Assembly: GCA_010909165.1 (NCBI GenBank)
Contig: MU008165.1
Coordinates: forward strand, 558,001-622,000
Origin: Anthoceros angustus
Taxonomy: Eukaryota; Streptophyta; Anthocerotopsida; Anthocerotales; Anthocerotaceae
Direction of reading: 5' to 3'
DNA: 64,000 nucleotides
Part shown: positions 1 to 9,126 of the stretch, one piece after another
Layout: each line of letters starts with the position of its first letter
Numbering within the stretch: position 1 is the stretch's first letter
Made by a program: the position numbers and the translations under genes
Notes under the pieces: model-generated
Told to the model about the DNA's origin: nothing
The model's input: the letters and a program-made list of their open reading frames with translations, nothing else
Database searches by the model: none

Positions 1-846
1 TTGTTCTCTAATTTGAACATGAATCTGCCTCCCCTTCTCCAAAGCGGGGTTGCCCACACTTGCACATGCCTGCAGGAGGCACAGAAAGGTCACAGAATCG
101 GGGACAGCCCCATGCCCCTCCTGCTGCATAGCTCTGTAGATGGCAAGGGCTGCCTGCCCCATTCCCTGCCGGGCATACCCTCCTATCATGGCATTCCACA
201 TCACCACAGTTTTCTGACCAAGTCCATCAAACACCCCCTGAGCATCCTCTAAGCTGCCACACTTTGCATACATGTCCACCAAGCAACTACTGACGAACAA
301 ATCAGACTGAAGGCCACTAGCCAACACGTCGGCATGCACCAGCTGCCCAGTTTGTAAGTCTGCTCCCCTTGCACAAGCCTGAAGGGCTGCCACAAATACA
401 TGCCCATCTGCCTTCACCCTGGACCTCCTCATCCGATGATACAGTTGTATGGCCTGCGTGTCGTGCCCGTGCTTAACATGAGCAGAAATTATGGAAGACC
501 ACATGAAGGCATCTGGTTCTGCAACGAGGGTGAACACATCCATCGCGTCTTGCAACCTCCCATGACAAGCATACATTCGCAGGATGTGGTTGCACAGAAA
601 CTTGTCCGACTTGTATCCCTTTTTCACCGTCAGACAATGCACCCGCCGACCGAGAACAAGATCCTTCTTCGTTACACATCTCTTCAGGACAGTATAAAAC
701 AGAGATTTGGAAATACAACAGTCCGAATGCACCAAAACTTCTAAGGCTTCAACAGCCTCAGTCAGAAGGCCCTGATGACACAGCTTGCTCACGGTTGCAG
801 CAGTTACGATCCTATCGTATCCTGCAGGCCCCAAGCTCAGCATCAT
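1..846 (-). CDS. PPR gene A, PLS class, 5' part only (cut by left edge)
   Basis: The minus strand is open without a stop from an ATG at 846 to base 1, so the gene continues beyond the left edge; 282 residues are visible. The protein begins MMLSLGPAGYD and enters a PPR array at about residue 20 (VSKLCHQGLLTEAVEAL). P, L and S motifs follow, with hallmark strings such as LVDMYAKCGSLEDA and VTFLCLLQACASVG. PLS-class PPR proteins bind organellar RNA in a sequence-specific way, usually for C/U editing. The array closely resembles genes C and D and shares the family's long L motif (SVGNPALEKG). Upstream DNA (about 865-966) still encodes a family leader, AWVDAQLTTL, but in another frame, so the start at 846 may be a secondary N-terminus after an indel. 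A weak plastid or mitochondrial presequence is possible but not obvious. The C-terminal domain is unseen. Confidence 0.85.
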   Translation of the reverse strand, partial: MMLSLGPAGYDRIVTAATVSKLCHQGLLTEAVEALEVLVHSDCCISKSLFYTVLKRCVTKKDLVLGRRVHCLTVKKGYKSDKFLCNHILRMYACHGRLQDAMDVFTLVAEPDAFMWSSIISAHVKHGHDTQAIQLYHRMRRSRVKADGHVFVAALQACARGADLQTGQLVHADVLASGLQSDLFVSSCLVDMYAKCGSLEDAQGVFDGLGQKTVVMWNAMIGGYARQGMGQAALAIYRAMQQEGHGAVPDSVTFLCLLQACASVGNPALEKGRQIHVQIREQ

Positions 847-864
847 CCGGGACGATCCCGTGGA

Positions 865-966
865 GTTTGGTGGCACGACGGTCCATCCCCAAAACCAGGG
901 TAGTGAGCTGCGCATCAACCCAAGCCCGCTTGTAGAAATCGTTCGTCTCCATCTCCAACCAGACAT
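865..966 (-). other. Out-of-frame relic of the family N-terminal (PDF-type) leader
   Basis: In a minus-strand frame different from gene A, this stretch reads DVWLEMETNDFYKRAWVDAQL. It aligns with the N-terminus of gene D (EVLWLHHFYKPAWVDSKLA) and with the 49-50 kb pseudogene (EVLWLNNMFKPVWVDEQL). It ends at a stop shortly after the point where gene A's own frame takes over. I read it as the former N-terminal exon sequence, cut off by a frameshift. Confidence 0.6.
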
Positions 967-1109
967 CCGCTTGGACGGGCTGGCACTTTTCCAAAGGCCC
1001 TGGACTTCGAGGCTTGCTTCTTAACCCACAATTGGCTGATTGAAGGCAGGCGGGCGGTAGCTCTCCGCTCTGCCATGGCTACCAGGATCACACTCCTTCG
1101 ATGACTCAA

Positions 1110-1449
1110 AGATCTTGGTGCGACATTACAGACTAAACGATCGTAGTCTTGAAGTACGTGGATGAAAGCTAAGATTCACTGATTCTGACTACAGCCGGGC
1201 GGAGCGAATGACATAGACCGTTGTCTTTGAGAGGACAAAGTGACAACCATACCCAAGAAGCAGCGACCCAGTTCATGCAGATTAGTGGAACATGATGGAA
1301 TCACATGAAAAATAAGCGTGCGTAAATTGCGTGCAATGTGCCTGCGATGCATCCGAAGACATCGTAGGCAGCCAGCCCTCGGCGCACATCCCCTCGGGTA
1401 TCTGTCCAGATGTAGCACAGATCCTTCATTGAGAAATACATGTTCAGCT
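1110..1449. other. Intergenic spacer between PPR genes A and B
   Basis: Nothing coding is recognisable in this roughly 340-bp stretch. It should contain the 3' end of the gene B transcript and, with the bases down to 847, the promoter of gene A. No clear TATA box or polyadenylation signal could be assigned. Confidence 0.4.
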
Positions 1450-3990
1450 TTAGGAAACTGAAAAGCTATGCACCAGCCCGTCCATGTCTGTCCACCAGCT
1501 CTGACCAGGCTGCTTCCATGCCAACATTCTCATTCTCTTCGCATGCATATGCCGCGCTTGCTCCCACATCCGAGCACCAGTGTATATCTTGGACATGAGC
1601 AAATATGCTGTGGCATCTTTCTTGTCTAGCTTCACTGCTTGGTTGAAAGCATAGCGCCCCACCTCCACGTTGCTCCACTTTCCACAAGCACCCAACAGAG
1701 TACTCCAAACTACAGCGTCAGGCACTACAGGCATCGTCCTTACCAAAGCCAGTGCCTCATCCAGTTGGCCTGCACGGCCCAGGAGATCCACCATGCATGT
1801 GTAGTGCTCTACTGTTGGAGTGATGCTCTCAAGTCTCCTCATAGCATCGAAGTACTCTCGCCCCTTGTTCACCAGACCTGTATGACTGCATACTGTTAGA
1901 ACCCCAAGGAACGTGATGCCATCTGGCTGTATGCCATCCTCTCTCATTCTGAGAGCCAAATGAAAGACCTCATCACTGTCTCCTTGGTGGCTATAGCCTG
2001 CAATCAGTGCATTCCAGGTGGCAACAGTTCGGTCTACCAGTGCCTCAAACACCGTCTGTGCATCAACCATGCTCCCCGCCTTGCCATACATATTTATCAA
2101 ACTGCGCCCTACAACGACATCTGCTTGAAACCCTTGTTCTTCTATCTGTGCATGTAGCTGCCTTCCCAAATGCAAAGCTGCCATGTTTGCACATGCCTTC
2201 AGGAGATAAACAAATGTCACAGAATCAGGTAGAGCGATGCCTTCTTTCTGCATAGCCCTATAGAGACTAAGAGCCTCCTGCCCCAAGCCCTGCTTAACAT
2301 ACAGTCCTATCAAGGCATTCCACGTCACCACATCTTTTTGAGGAAGCCTGTCAAATACTGTGTGAGCGTCTTCCAAGCTCCCACACTTTGCATACATATT
2401 CACCAAACTGTTGGCCACAAATACATCAGCTTGGTATCCCCGTTCTCTAATTTGTTCATGAAGCTGCTTCCCCGTCTCCAACACCGGAACTCCCACGCTT
2501 GCACACGCCTGCAGGAGGCACACAAAGGTCACAGCGTCAGGTACTGCCATGCCATCTGCTTGCATTGCACTGTAAAGATGAAGGGCTTTCTGGCCCATGC
2601 CCTGCTGGGAATATCCTGCTATGATGGCACTCCACGTCACAACATCTTTTTGACTAAGCCCATCAAACACACCCTGAGCATCCTCTAGGCTGCCACACTT
2701 CGCATACATATTGACCAAGCTGCTGGCTACAAACACATCATCTTGATGTCCTCGACCTTGAATTTGTGCATGAAGCTCCTTACCCTTCTCCAAGGCGGGG
2801 ATGCCCATATTCGCACATGCCTGCAGGAGGCAAACATATGTCACAGAATCTGGTGTAGCCATCCCTTCTTTTTGCATGACACTGTAGAGACGAAGGGCTT
2901 CGTGCCCCAAGCCCTTCTGGGAACAGGCTGCTATCATGGCATTCCACGTGACCACATCCTTTTCACCAAGTCCATCAAACACTTTCTGGGCGTCTTCCAA
3001 GCTGCCACACTTAGCATACATATTCACCAAGCTGCTGCCTACAAACCCATCACTTTGATGTCCTAATCCTTGAATTTGCGCATGAAGCTGCTTCCCCTTC
3101 TCCAGAGCTGGGGTGCCCACACTTGCACAGGCCTGCAGAAGGCACACAAATGTCACAGAATTGGGTACCGCCATCCCTTCTTTTTGCATGAAACTGTAGA
3201 GACGAAGAGCTTCCTGCCCCATGCCGTGCTGGGAGTATACTGCTATCATGGCAGTCCAAATCACCACACTTTTGTCAGCAACTCCATCAAATACTGCTCG
3301 AGCATCTCCCAAGCTGCCACACTTTGCATAAATACCCACCAAGCAACTACAGACAAACGCATCCCGCTCAAACCCACTCGCCACCACATCACCGTGAACC
3401 TCCCGCACAGTTTCCAGGTCTTGCCCCTTTGCACAAGCCTGAAGGGCTGCCACGAACACATGGCTATCCGGCTTCGCACCTGACCTGCCCATACGACGGT
3501 ACAGTTGGATGGCATGCTTGTTATGTCCGTGATGGACATACGCAGAGATCATAGAAGACCACATGAAAGCATCTGGTTTGGGAACCAGGGCGAACACATC
3601 CATCGCGTCTTGCATTCTGCCATGGGCACCGTACATTCGCAAAATGTGGTTGCACAGGAACGTATCCGACTGGTACCCCTTTTTCACCGTGAAAGCATGA
3701 ACGAGGCGGCCCAGGACAAGATCCTTCTGGGCGACACATTTCTTCAGGACTGTGTATAAAAGATCTACCGAGATGCAAGAGTCTGTGTGGACCAGAACTC
3801 CCAAGGCCTCAACAGCCTCAGCTAGGTGGCCCTCCTCACATAGCTTGCTCACGGCTTCAGCCGTTGCGACCATTTCAAATCTGCGAGGGTCAGATCTCCG
3901 ACTAGCGAATTGCTTGTTTGCCAACGTTTGGTTCCTGGAAGTCAGGTGACCGGGACCCCGTGCTAGAGCTCGTAACTTAGACACAGCCAT
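1450..3990 (-). CDS. PPR gene B: PLS-E1-E2-PG-box protein, 846 aa, no deaminase
   Basis: A single uninterrupted exon from a true ATG (3990) to TAA. Residues 1-40 are rich in Arg, Ser and Ala with almost no acidic residues, as expected of an organelle targeting peptide. From about residue 44 there are seven PLS triplets. The E1/E2 region follows: VEHYTCMVDLLGRAGQLDEAL, then WSTLLGACGKWSNVEVGRYAF and a KLDKKDATAYLLMSKIYTGA stretch. The protein stops right after a PG-box-like AWKQPGQSWWTDMDGLVHSF. A catalytic DYW domain would start here, but the reading frame ends 3 residues later. By family knowledge it binds an organellar RNA; any editing would need a deaminase in trans. It is intronless, like most PLS genes. 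It lies head-to-tail with gene C, 262 bp apart, and looks like a half-length paralogue with seven rather than fourteen triplets. Confidence 0.93.
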   Translation of the reverse strand: MAVSKLRALARGPGHLTSRNQTLANKQFASRRSDPRRFEMVATAEAVSKLCEEGHLAEAVEALGVLVHTDSCISVDLLYTVLKKCVAQKDLVLGRLVHAFTVKKGYQSDTFLCNHILRMYGAHGRMQDAMDVFALVPKPDAFMWSSMISAYVHHGHNKHAIQLYRRMGRSGAKPDSHVFVAALQACAKGQDLETVREVHGDVVASGFERDAFVCSCLVGIYAKCGSLGDARAVFDGVADKSVVIWTAMIAVYSQHGMGQEALRLYSFMQKEGMAVPNSVTFVCLLQACASVGTPALEKGKQLHAQIQGLGHQSDGFVGSSLVNMYAKCGSLEDAQKVFDGLGEKDVVTWNAMIAACSQKGLGHEALRLYSVMQKEGMATPDSVTYVCLLQACANMGIPALEKGKELHAQIQGRGHQDDVFVASSLVNMYAKCGSLEDAQGVFDGLSQKDVVTWSAIIAGYSQQGMGQKALHLYSAMQADGMAVPDAVTFVCLLQACASVGVPVLETGKQLHEQIRERGYQADVFVANSLVNMYAKCGSLEDAHTVFDRLPQKDVVTWNALIGLYVKQGLGQEALSLYRAMQKEGIALPDSVTFVYLLKACANMAALHLGRQLHAQIEEQGFQADVVVGRSLINMYGKAGSMVDAQTVFEALVDRTVATWNALIAGYSHQGDSDEVFHLALRMREDGIQPDGITFLGVLTVCSHTGLVNKGREYFDAMRRLESITPTVEHYTCMVDLLGRAGQLDEALALVRTMPVVPDAVVWSTLLGACGKWSNVEVGRYAFNQAVKLDKKDATAYLLMSKIYTGARMWEQARHMHAKRMRMLAWKQPGQSWWTDMDGLVHSFSVS

Positions 3991-4252
3991 AGTACCGCCT
4001 GTGGGAGATGCACCAGCTCATCGCACAAATCAGCTGGAACCAAGAATCATTCCAACGGTTCAAACAGCCGTTCTGGAAGTTGAAAGAAAGCTCTTTCTGG
4101 CAATGTCCGCAAGCATCCTCGATGCTGCTGCTCTTGAGTGGCAGCCCAAGAACGTAATCCGGCGTACTCTTCATCGTGATCAGTGGCGTCCGGTCGGGCC
4201 TGTTGTTTAGGGCATCTGCCATGGCAACCTTTCTGCTTTGACGCACATGATC

Positions 4253-7200
4253 TCAGCCATGTCGCCGCTGCAGAGTCTCAGACGTGGAGATGTCTGTTTT
4301 CCTTACTTCGGGGAAGACCTGTTTCAGCCTTGCTTGATTCCAGGGAAGCTTCTTATCCCCAACCAGAAAGGTATGAACCAGTCCGTCCATGTCAGTCCAC
4401 CAGCTCTGACCCGGTGGCTTCCATGCCCTGATGTGTATTCTCCTGGCCTGCACCTCGCGGGCCTGCTCCCACATCTCGGCAACGGTGTATATGTTCGACA
4501 TCATAACATAAGCTGCAGCATCTTTCTTGTCCAGCTTCAACGCTTGGTGGAAAGCATGGAGTCCCACCTCCACATTACTCCACTTTCGACAAGCACCCAG
4601 CAGTGTATGCCAAACTGTGTGATCAGGCAGCACAGGCATTGCACTCACCAAAGCTAGTGCCTCGTCCAGACGGCCTGCACGACCCAGGAGGTCTACCATG
4701 CATGTGTAGTGCTCAACCGTGGGGGTGATGCCATGGTTTGTGCTCATAGCTTCAAAGTACTGTCGACCCTTGTCTACTAGGCCCGTGTGACTGCATACAG
4801 TTAGAACACTCATGAACGTAATGCCATCTGGCTGTACGCCATCCTGTCTCATTCTGAACACCAAGTCGAAGACCTTTGCACTGTGGCCTTGGTTGCTGTA
4901 TCCTGCAACCAATGCATTCCAGGCCACGATGTTTCTCTTGGGTAATCCTTCGAACACATGCTGCGCATCACCCATGCTCCCAGACTTGCCATACATGTTT
5001 ATCAAACTGACAGCTACGCACCCTTCGTCTTGAAGACTTCTTTCTTTAATTTGTGCATGTAGCTGCCTACCCACGTGCAAAGCTGCCACGTTTGCACATG
5101 CTTGCAGAAGGCACACAAATGTGACGGAATTAGGTGCAGTAACTCCTCCTCCTTGCATAGCACTGTAAAGACTGAGCGCCTCCTCACCCATGCCCTGCTG
5201 GGCATACGCAGCTATCATAACATTCCACGTCACCACATCTTTTTCTACAAATCCGTCAAACACTCTCTGAGCATCCTTAAGGCTGCCGCATTTTGCATAC
5301 ATGTTTACCAAACTGTTCGCTACAAATACAGCAGCTTCCTTTCCTTGTTCAGTAATGTGCGCATGAAGCTGCTTCCCCTTCTCCAAACCTGGGGTACCTA
5401 GACTTGCACATGCCTGCAGGAGGCACACAAAAGTCACAGAATCAGGTACAGTCATACCATCTTTTAGCATATCATCGTAAAGACCAAGGGCTTCCTGTCC
5501 CATGCCCTGCTGGGAATAGCCTGTTATCATGGCATTCCATGTCACTACATCTTTTTGGCCAAGTCCGTCAAACACTTTTTGAGCAGCTTCTAGGCTGCCG
5601 CACTTGGCATACATGTTGACCAAATTGTTGGCTACGAACACAACTGCTTCATGCCCTCGTTCTCTAATTTGCACATGAAGCTCCTTCCCCTTCTCCAAAG
5701 CAGGGGTGCCAGCACTTGCGCAGGCCTGCAGGAGGCACACAAAAGTCACGGCATTTGGAACAGACCTGCCCTCCTCCTGCATAACACTGAAGAGATGAAG
5801 GGCTTCCAGCTCTCTGCCTTGCTTGGAGTATGCTGCTAGCATGGCATTCCACGTCACAACATCTTTTTCACCAAGTCCATCAAACAGTCTCTGCGCATCT
5901 TCCAAAGTGCCACACTTGGCATACATGTTCACCAAACTGGTGGCCACAAAGACATCAGCCTGATGCCCTCCTTCTCTAATTTGCGAATGAAGCTGCTTCC
6001 CCTTCTCCAAAGCTGTGGAGCCCAGACTAGCACATGCTTGCAGGAGACTCACAAATGTCATGGAATCAGGAACTGCAATGCCTTCTTCTTGCATAGCACT
6101 GTACAGACGAAGAGCTTCCTCCCCCATACCCTGCTGAGAATACTGTCCTATAATGGCATTCCATGTCCCCACATCCTTTTGGCAAAGTCCATCAAAAACT
6201 CTTCGAGCATGTTCAAGGCTCCCACACTTTGCATACATGTTAACCAAACTGTTGGCTACGACTATATCCGCCAGGTGTCCTCGTTCTCTAACCTGTCTAT
6301 GAAGCTGCTTCCCCTTCTCCAACGCCAGGGTGCCTACACTTGCGCACGCCTGCAGGAGGGAGTGAAAGGTCACACAGTCAGGCACAGTGCCGTCTTCTTC
6401 CATGCTACTGAAAAGACAAAGGGCTTCCTGGCCCATACCCTGCTGGGAATACCCTGCAATCATAGCATTCCATGTCACTACATCTTTCTGACCTAGCCCA
6501 ACAAACATTTTGTGGGCATCCTTTATGCTGCCACACTTTGCATACATGTTTACCAAACTGTTGGCTACAAACACATCAGACTGATGTCCTCTTTCTCTAA
6601 TTTGGGTATGAATCTCCTTCCCCCTCTCCAGCGCCTGGTTGCCCACACTTGCACATGCCTGCAGGACGCACGCAAAAGTGACAGAATTGGGTACAGTCCT
6701 CTCATCTTCTAGCATATTACTGAATAGACGCAGGGCATCCTGACCCATTCCCTGCTGGGAATATCCTGCTATTATTGTGTTCCATGTCACTACATCCTTT
6801 TTACAAAGCCCGTCAAAGACTCTTTGAGCTTCCTCCAAGCTGCCACACTTTGCATACATAGCTACCAAACTGTTTGCGACAAACATGTCAACTTCATGTC
6901 CTCTTTCTCTGATTTGCGCATGAAGCTGTTTTCCCTTCTCCAGAGCTGGGGTCCCAACACATGCACAAGCCTGCAGGAGGCACACAAAGGTCACAGAATC
7001 GGGTGCAACAATTCCTTCTTGTTCCATAGCATTGTAAAGCCGAAGGGCTTGGCCCCCCATGCCCCGCTGGGAATACCCTGATATCATGGCACTCCATGTC
7101 ACCACATCTTTTTCACCAAGTCCATCAAACACTCTCTGAGCATCTTCTACACTGCCACACTTCGAATACATGTTCAACAGACTGTTGACCACTAATGAAT

Positions 7201-9070
7201 CAGCTTGATGTCCATGCTCACTAATTTGCACATGGAGCTGCTTCCCCTTCCCCAAAGCTGCGGTGCCCAGACTTGCACATGCCTGTAGGAGGCACACAAA
7301 ACTCACAGAATTGGGTACAGTAATGCCTTCTTCTTCCATAAGCCTATACAGATAAAGGGCTTCATTCCCCATGCCCTGCTGGGAGTACCCTGATATCATG
7401 GCATTCCATGTCAATACATTTTTCTGAGTAAGCCCATCAAACACTTTCTGGGCATCTTCCAAACTGCCACACTTTGCATACATGTTTATTATGCTGTTGG
7501 CTAGCAACACATCACGTTCAAGTCCTCGCCCTCTAATTTGTGCATGAAGCTCCTTCCCTTTATCCAATGCAGGATTGCCCACACTTGCACATGCCTGCAG
7601 GAGGCAAACAAATGTTACAGAATTGGGTGCCATGATGCCTTCTTCCTGCATAGTCCTGTAAAGGCCAAGGGCTTCCTCCCCCATGCCCTGCTGGGAATAT
7701 CCTGCTATCATGGCACTCCAAGTAACTATATCTTTTTCACGAAGTCCTTCAAACACTTTTTGGGCGTCTTCCAACCTGCCGCACTTTGCATACATGTTCA
7801 CCAAACTGTTTGCTATCAACACCTCGGCTTCATGTCCTTGTTCTGTAATCTGTGCATGAAGCTGCCTTCCCTTCTCCAAAGCTAGAGTGCCCACACTTGC
7901 ACATGCCTGCAGGAGGCACACAAATGTCACGGAATTGGGTACAGCAATGCCTTCTTCTTGCATAGCACTGTAGAGTTGAAGGGCTTCATGCCCCATGCTC
8001 TGCTGGCCATACCCTGCAATTAGAGCAGTCCACGTGACCACATCTTTTTGACCAAGTCCATCAAACAAACTCTTGGCATCCTGTAAGCTGCCACACTTAG
8101 CATACATGTTTACCAAACTGTTGCCTACAAACACATCAGCTTCGTGGCCGCGTTCTTTAATTTGTGCGTGAAGCTGCCTCCCCCTCTCCAAAGCTGGGGT
8201 GCCCACACTTGCACATGCCTGCAGGAGGCAAACATATGTCACAGCGTTGGGTACAGCCATGCCGCTTTCTTCCATGACACTGTAGAGATGAAGAGCTTCC
8301 TGGCCCAGGCCGTGCTGGGAATATCCGGCTATCATGGCAGTCCATGTCACCACATCCTTTTTGCCAAGTCCGTCAAACACTCTCTTCGCGTCTTCCAAGC
8401 TGCCACACCTCCCATACGAGTCGACCAAACAATTACAGACAAACAAATCACGTTCAAACTTACTGGCCAAGACATGGGCATGCAGCTCCTGAACAGCTTT
8501 CAAGTCTTGTGCCCTTGCACAAGCCTGAAGAGCTGCCACGAATACATGGCTATCAGGCACCACACTTGACCTGCGCATCCGATGATACAATTCTATTCCC
8601 TGCTTGTCTTGACCGTGTTTAACATGAGCAGAAATTATGGAAGACCACATGAAGGCATCTGGACTGACAACCTCCGTGAACACATCCATCGCGTCTTGCA
8701 ACCTGCCATGAAAAGCATATAATCGAAGAATATGGTTGCACAGAAACGTGTTCTCCTGGTACCCCTTCTTCACCGTGAACGCATGCACCCGGCGACCTAG
8801 AACAAGGTCCTTCTGAACAACACATCTCTTCAGCACGGCATAAAGGAGAGACTTGGAAATGTAGCAGTCTATTTGCACCAAAACTCCCAAAGCCTCAACA
8901 GCCTCAGTGAGCCGGCCTTCCTCACATAGCTTGCTCACGGTTTCAGGCAGCACGCCCATTTCGCATCCTGCAGACACAGGACGAACCAAACAGTTGGGTC
9001 TGGAGGAAACAGTCCACACCAGAGCTGCCGGAGACGAACGTCGCCAACAGATCCGTCTCCAGCCAGACAT
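4253..9070 (-). CDS. PPR gene C: giant PLS-E1-E2-PG-box protein, 1605 aa
   Basis: A single exon from ATG (9070) to TGA. It contains fourteen PLS triplets (about 42 motifs) from about residue 42, each about 104 residues and highly similar to its neighbours (VFVANSLVNMYAKCGSLEDA, VVTWNAMIAGYSQQGMGQEAL, VTFVCLLQACASVGTPALEK). Angiosperm editing factors usually have 10-20 motifs. E1/E2 follows, then KPPGQSWWTDMDGLVHTFLVGD and a 33-residue tail without the HxE or CxxC deaminase residues. The N-terminus (MSGWRRICWRRSSPAALVW) is basic and Trp/Arg-rich, so it could target an organelle. It appears to be newly made: another frame of the same DNA keeps the family leader (LQEDVWLETD). The start lies 56 bp from the divergent methyltransferase ATG. 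RNA binding in an organelle is likely; the catalytic role is unknown. Confidence 0.93.
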   Translation of the reverse strand: MSGWRRICWRRSSPAALVWTVSSRPNCLVRPVSAGCEMGVLPETVSKLCEEGRLTEAVEALGVLVQIDCYISKSLLYAVLKRCVVQKDLVLGRRVHAFTVKKGYQENTFLCNHILRLYAFHGRLQDAMDVFTEVVSPDAFMWSSIISAHVKHGQDKQGIELYHRMRRSSVVPDSHVFVAALQACARAQDLKAVQELHAHVLASKFERDLFVCNCLVDSYGRCGSLEDAKRVFDGLGKKDVVTWTAMIAGYSQHGLGQEALHLYSVMEESGMAVPNAVTYVCLLQACASVGTPALERGRQLHAQIKERGHEADVFVGNSLVNMYAKCGSLQDAKSLFDGLGQKDVVTWTALIAGYGQQSMGHEALQLYSAMQEEGIAVPNSVTFVCLLQACASVGTLALEKGRQLHAQITEQGHEAEVLIANSLVNMYAKCGRLEDAQKVFEGLREKDIVTWSAMIAGYSQQGMGEEALGLYRTMQEEGIMAPNSVTFVCLLQACASVGNPALDKGKELHAQIRGRGLERDVLLANSIINMYAKCGSLEDAQKVFDGLTQKNVLTWNAMISGYSQQGMGNEALYLYRLMEEEGITVPNSVSFVCLLQACASLGTAALGKGKQLHVQISEHGHQADSLVVNSLLNMYSKCGSVEDAQRVFDGLGEKDVVTWSAMISGYSQRGMGGQALRLYNAMEQEGIVAPDSVTFVCLLQACACVGTPALEKGKQLHAQIRERGHEVDMFVANSLVAMYAKCGSLEEAQRVFDGLCKKDVVTWNTIIAGYSQQGMGQDALRLFSNMLEDERTVPNSVTFACVLQACASVGNQALERGKEIHTQIRERGHQSDVFVANSLVNMYAKCGSIKDAHKMFVGLGQKDVVTWNAMIAGYSQQGMGQEALCLFSSMEEDGTVPDCVTFHSLLQACASVGTLALEKGKQLHRQVRERGHLADIVVANSLVNMYAKCGSLEHARRVFDGLCQKDVGTWNAIIGQYSQQGMGEEALRLYSAMQEEGIAVPDSMTFVSLLQACASLGSTALEKGKQLHSQIREGGHQADVFVATSLVNMYAKCGTLEDAQRLFDGLGEKDVVTWNAMLAAYSKQGRELEALHLFSVMQEEGRSVPNAVTFVCLLQACASAGTPALEKGKELHVQIRERGHEAVVFVANNLVNMYAKCGSLEAAQKVFDGLGQKDVVTWNAMITGYSQQGMGQEALGLYDDMLKDGMTVPDSVTFVCLLQACASLGTPGLEKGKQLHAHITEQGKEAAVFVANSLVNMYAKCGSLKDAQRVFDGFVEKDVVTWNVMIAAYAQQGMGEEALSLYSAMQGGGVTAPNSVTFVCLLQACANVAALHVGRQLHAQIKERSLQDEGCVAVSLINMYGKSGSMGDAQHVFEGLPKRNIVAWNALVAGYSNQGHSAKVFDLVFRMRQDGVQPDGITFMSVLTVCSHTGLVDKGRQYFEAMSTNHGITPTVEHYTCMVDLLGRAGRLDEALALVSAMPVLPDHTVWHTLLGACRKWSNVEVGLHAFHQALKLDKKDAAAYVMMSNIYTVAEMWEQAREVQARRIHIRAWKPPGQSWWTDMDGLVHTFLVGDKKLPWNQARLKQVFPEVRKTDISTSETLQRRHG

Positions 9071-9126
9071 CCTCTTGGAGGGGACGGGTTTCTAGCCCAC
9101 GCTTGTTTCTGCTTGCGATTGTGAGC
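9071..9126. promoter_or_regulatory. 56-bp divergent intergenic space (bidirectional promoter)
   Basis: Only 56 bp separate the ATG of PPR gene C (minus) from the first ATG of the methyltransferase gene (plus). Core promoters and 5' leaders must therefore overlap, or one start site lies inside the other gene. I see no TATA box here. Confidence 0.5.
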
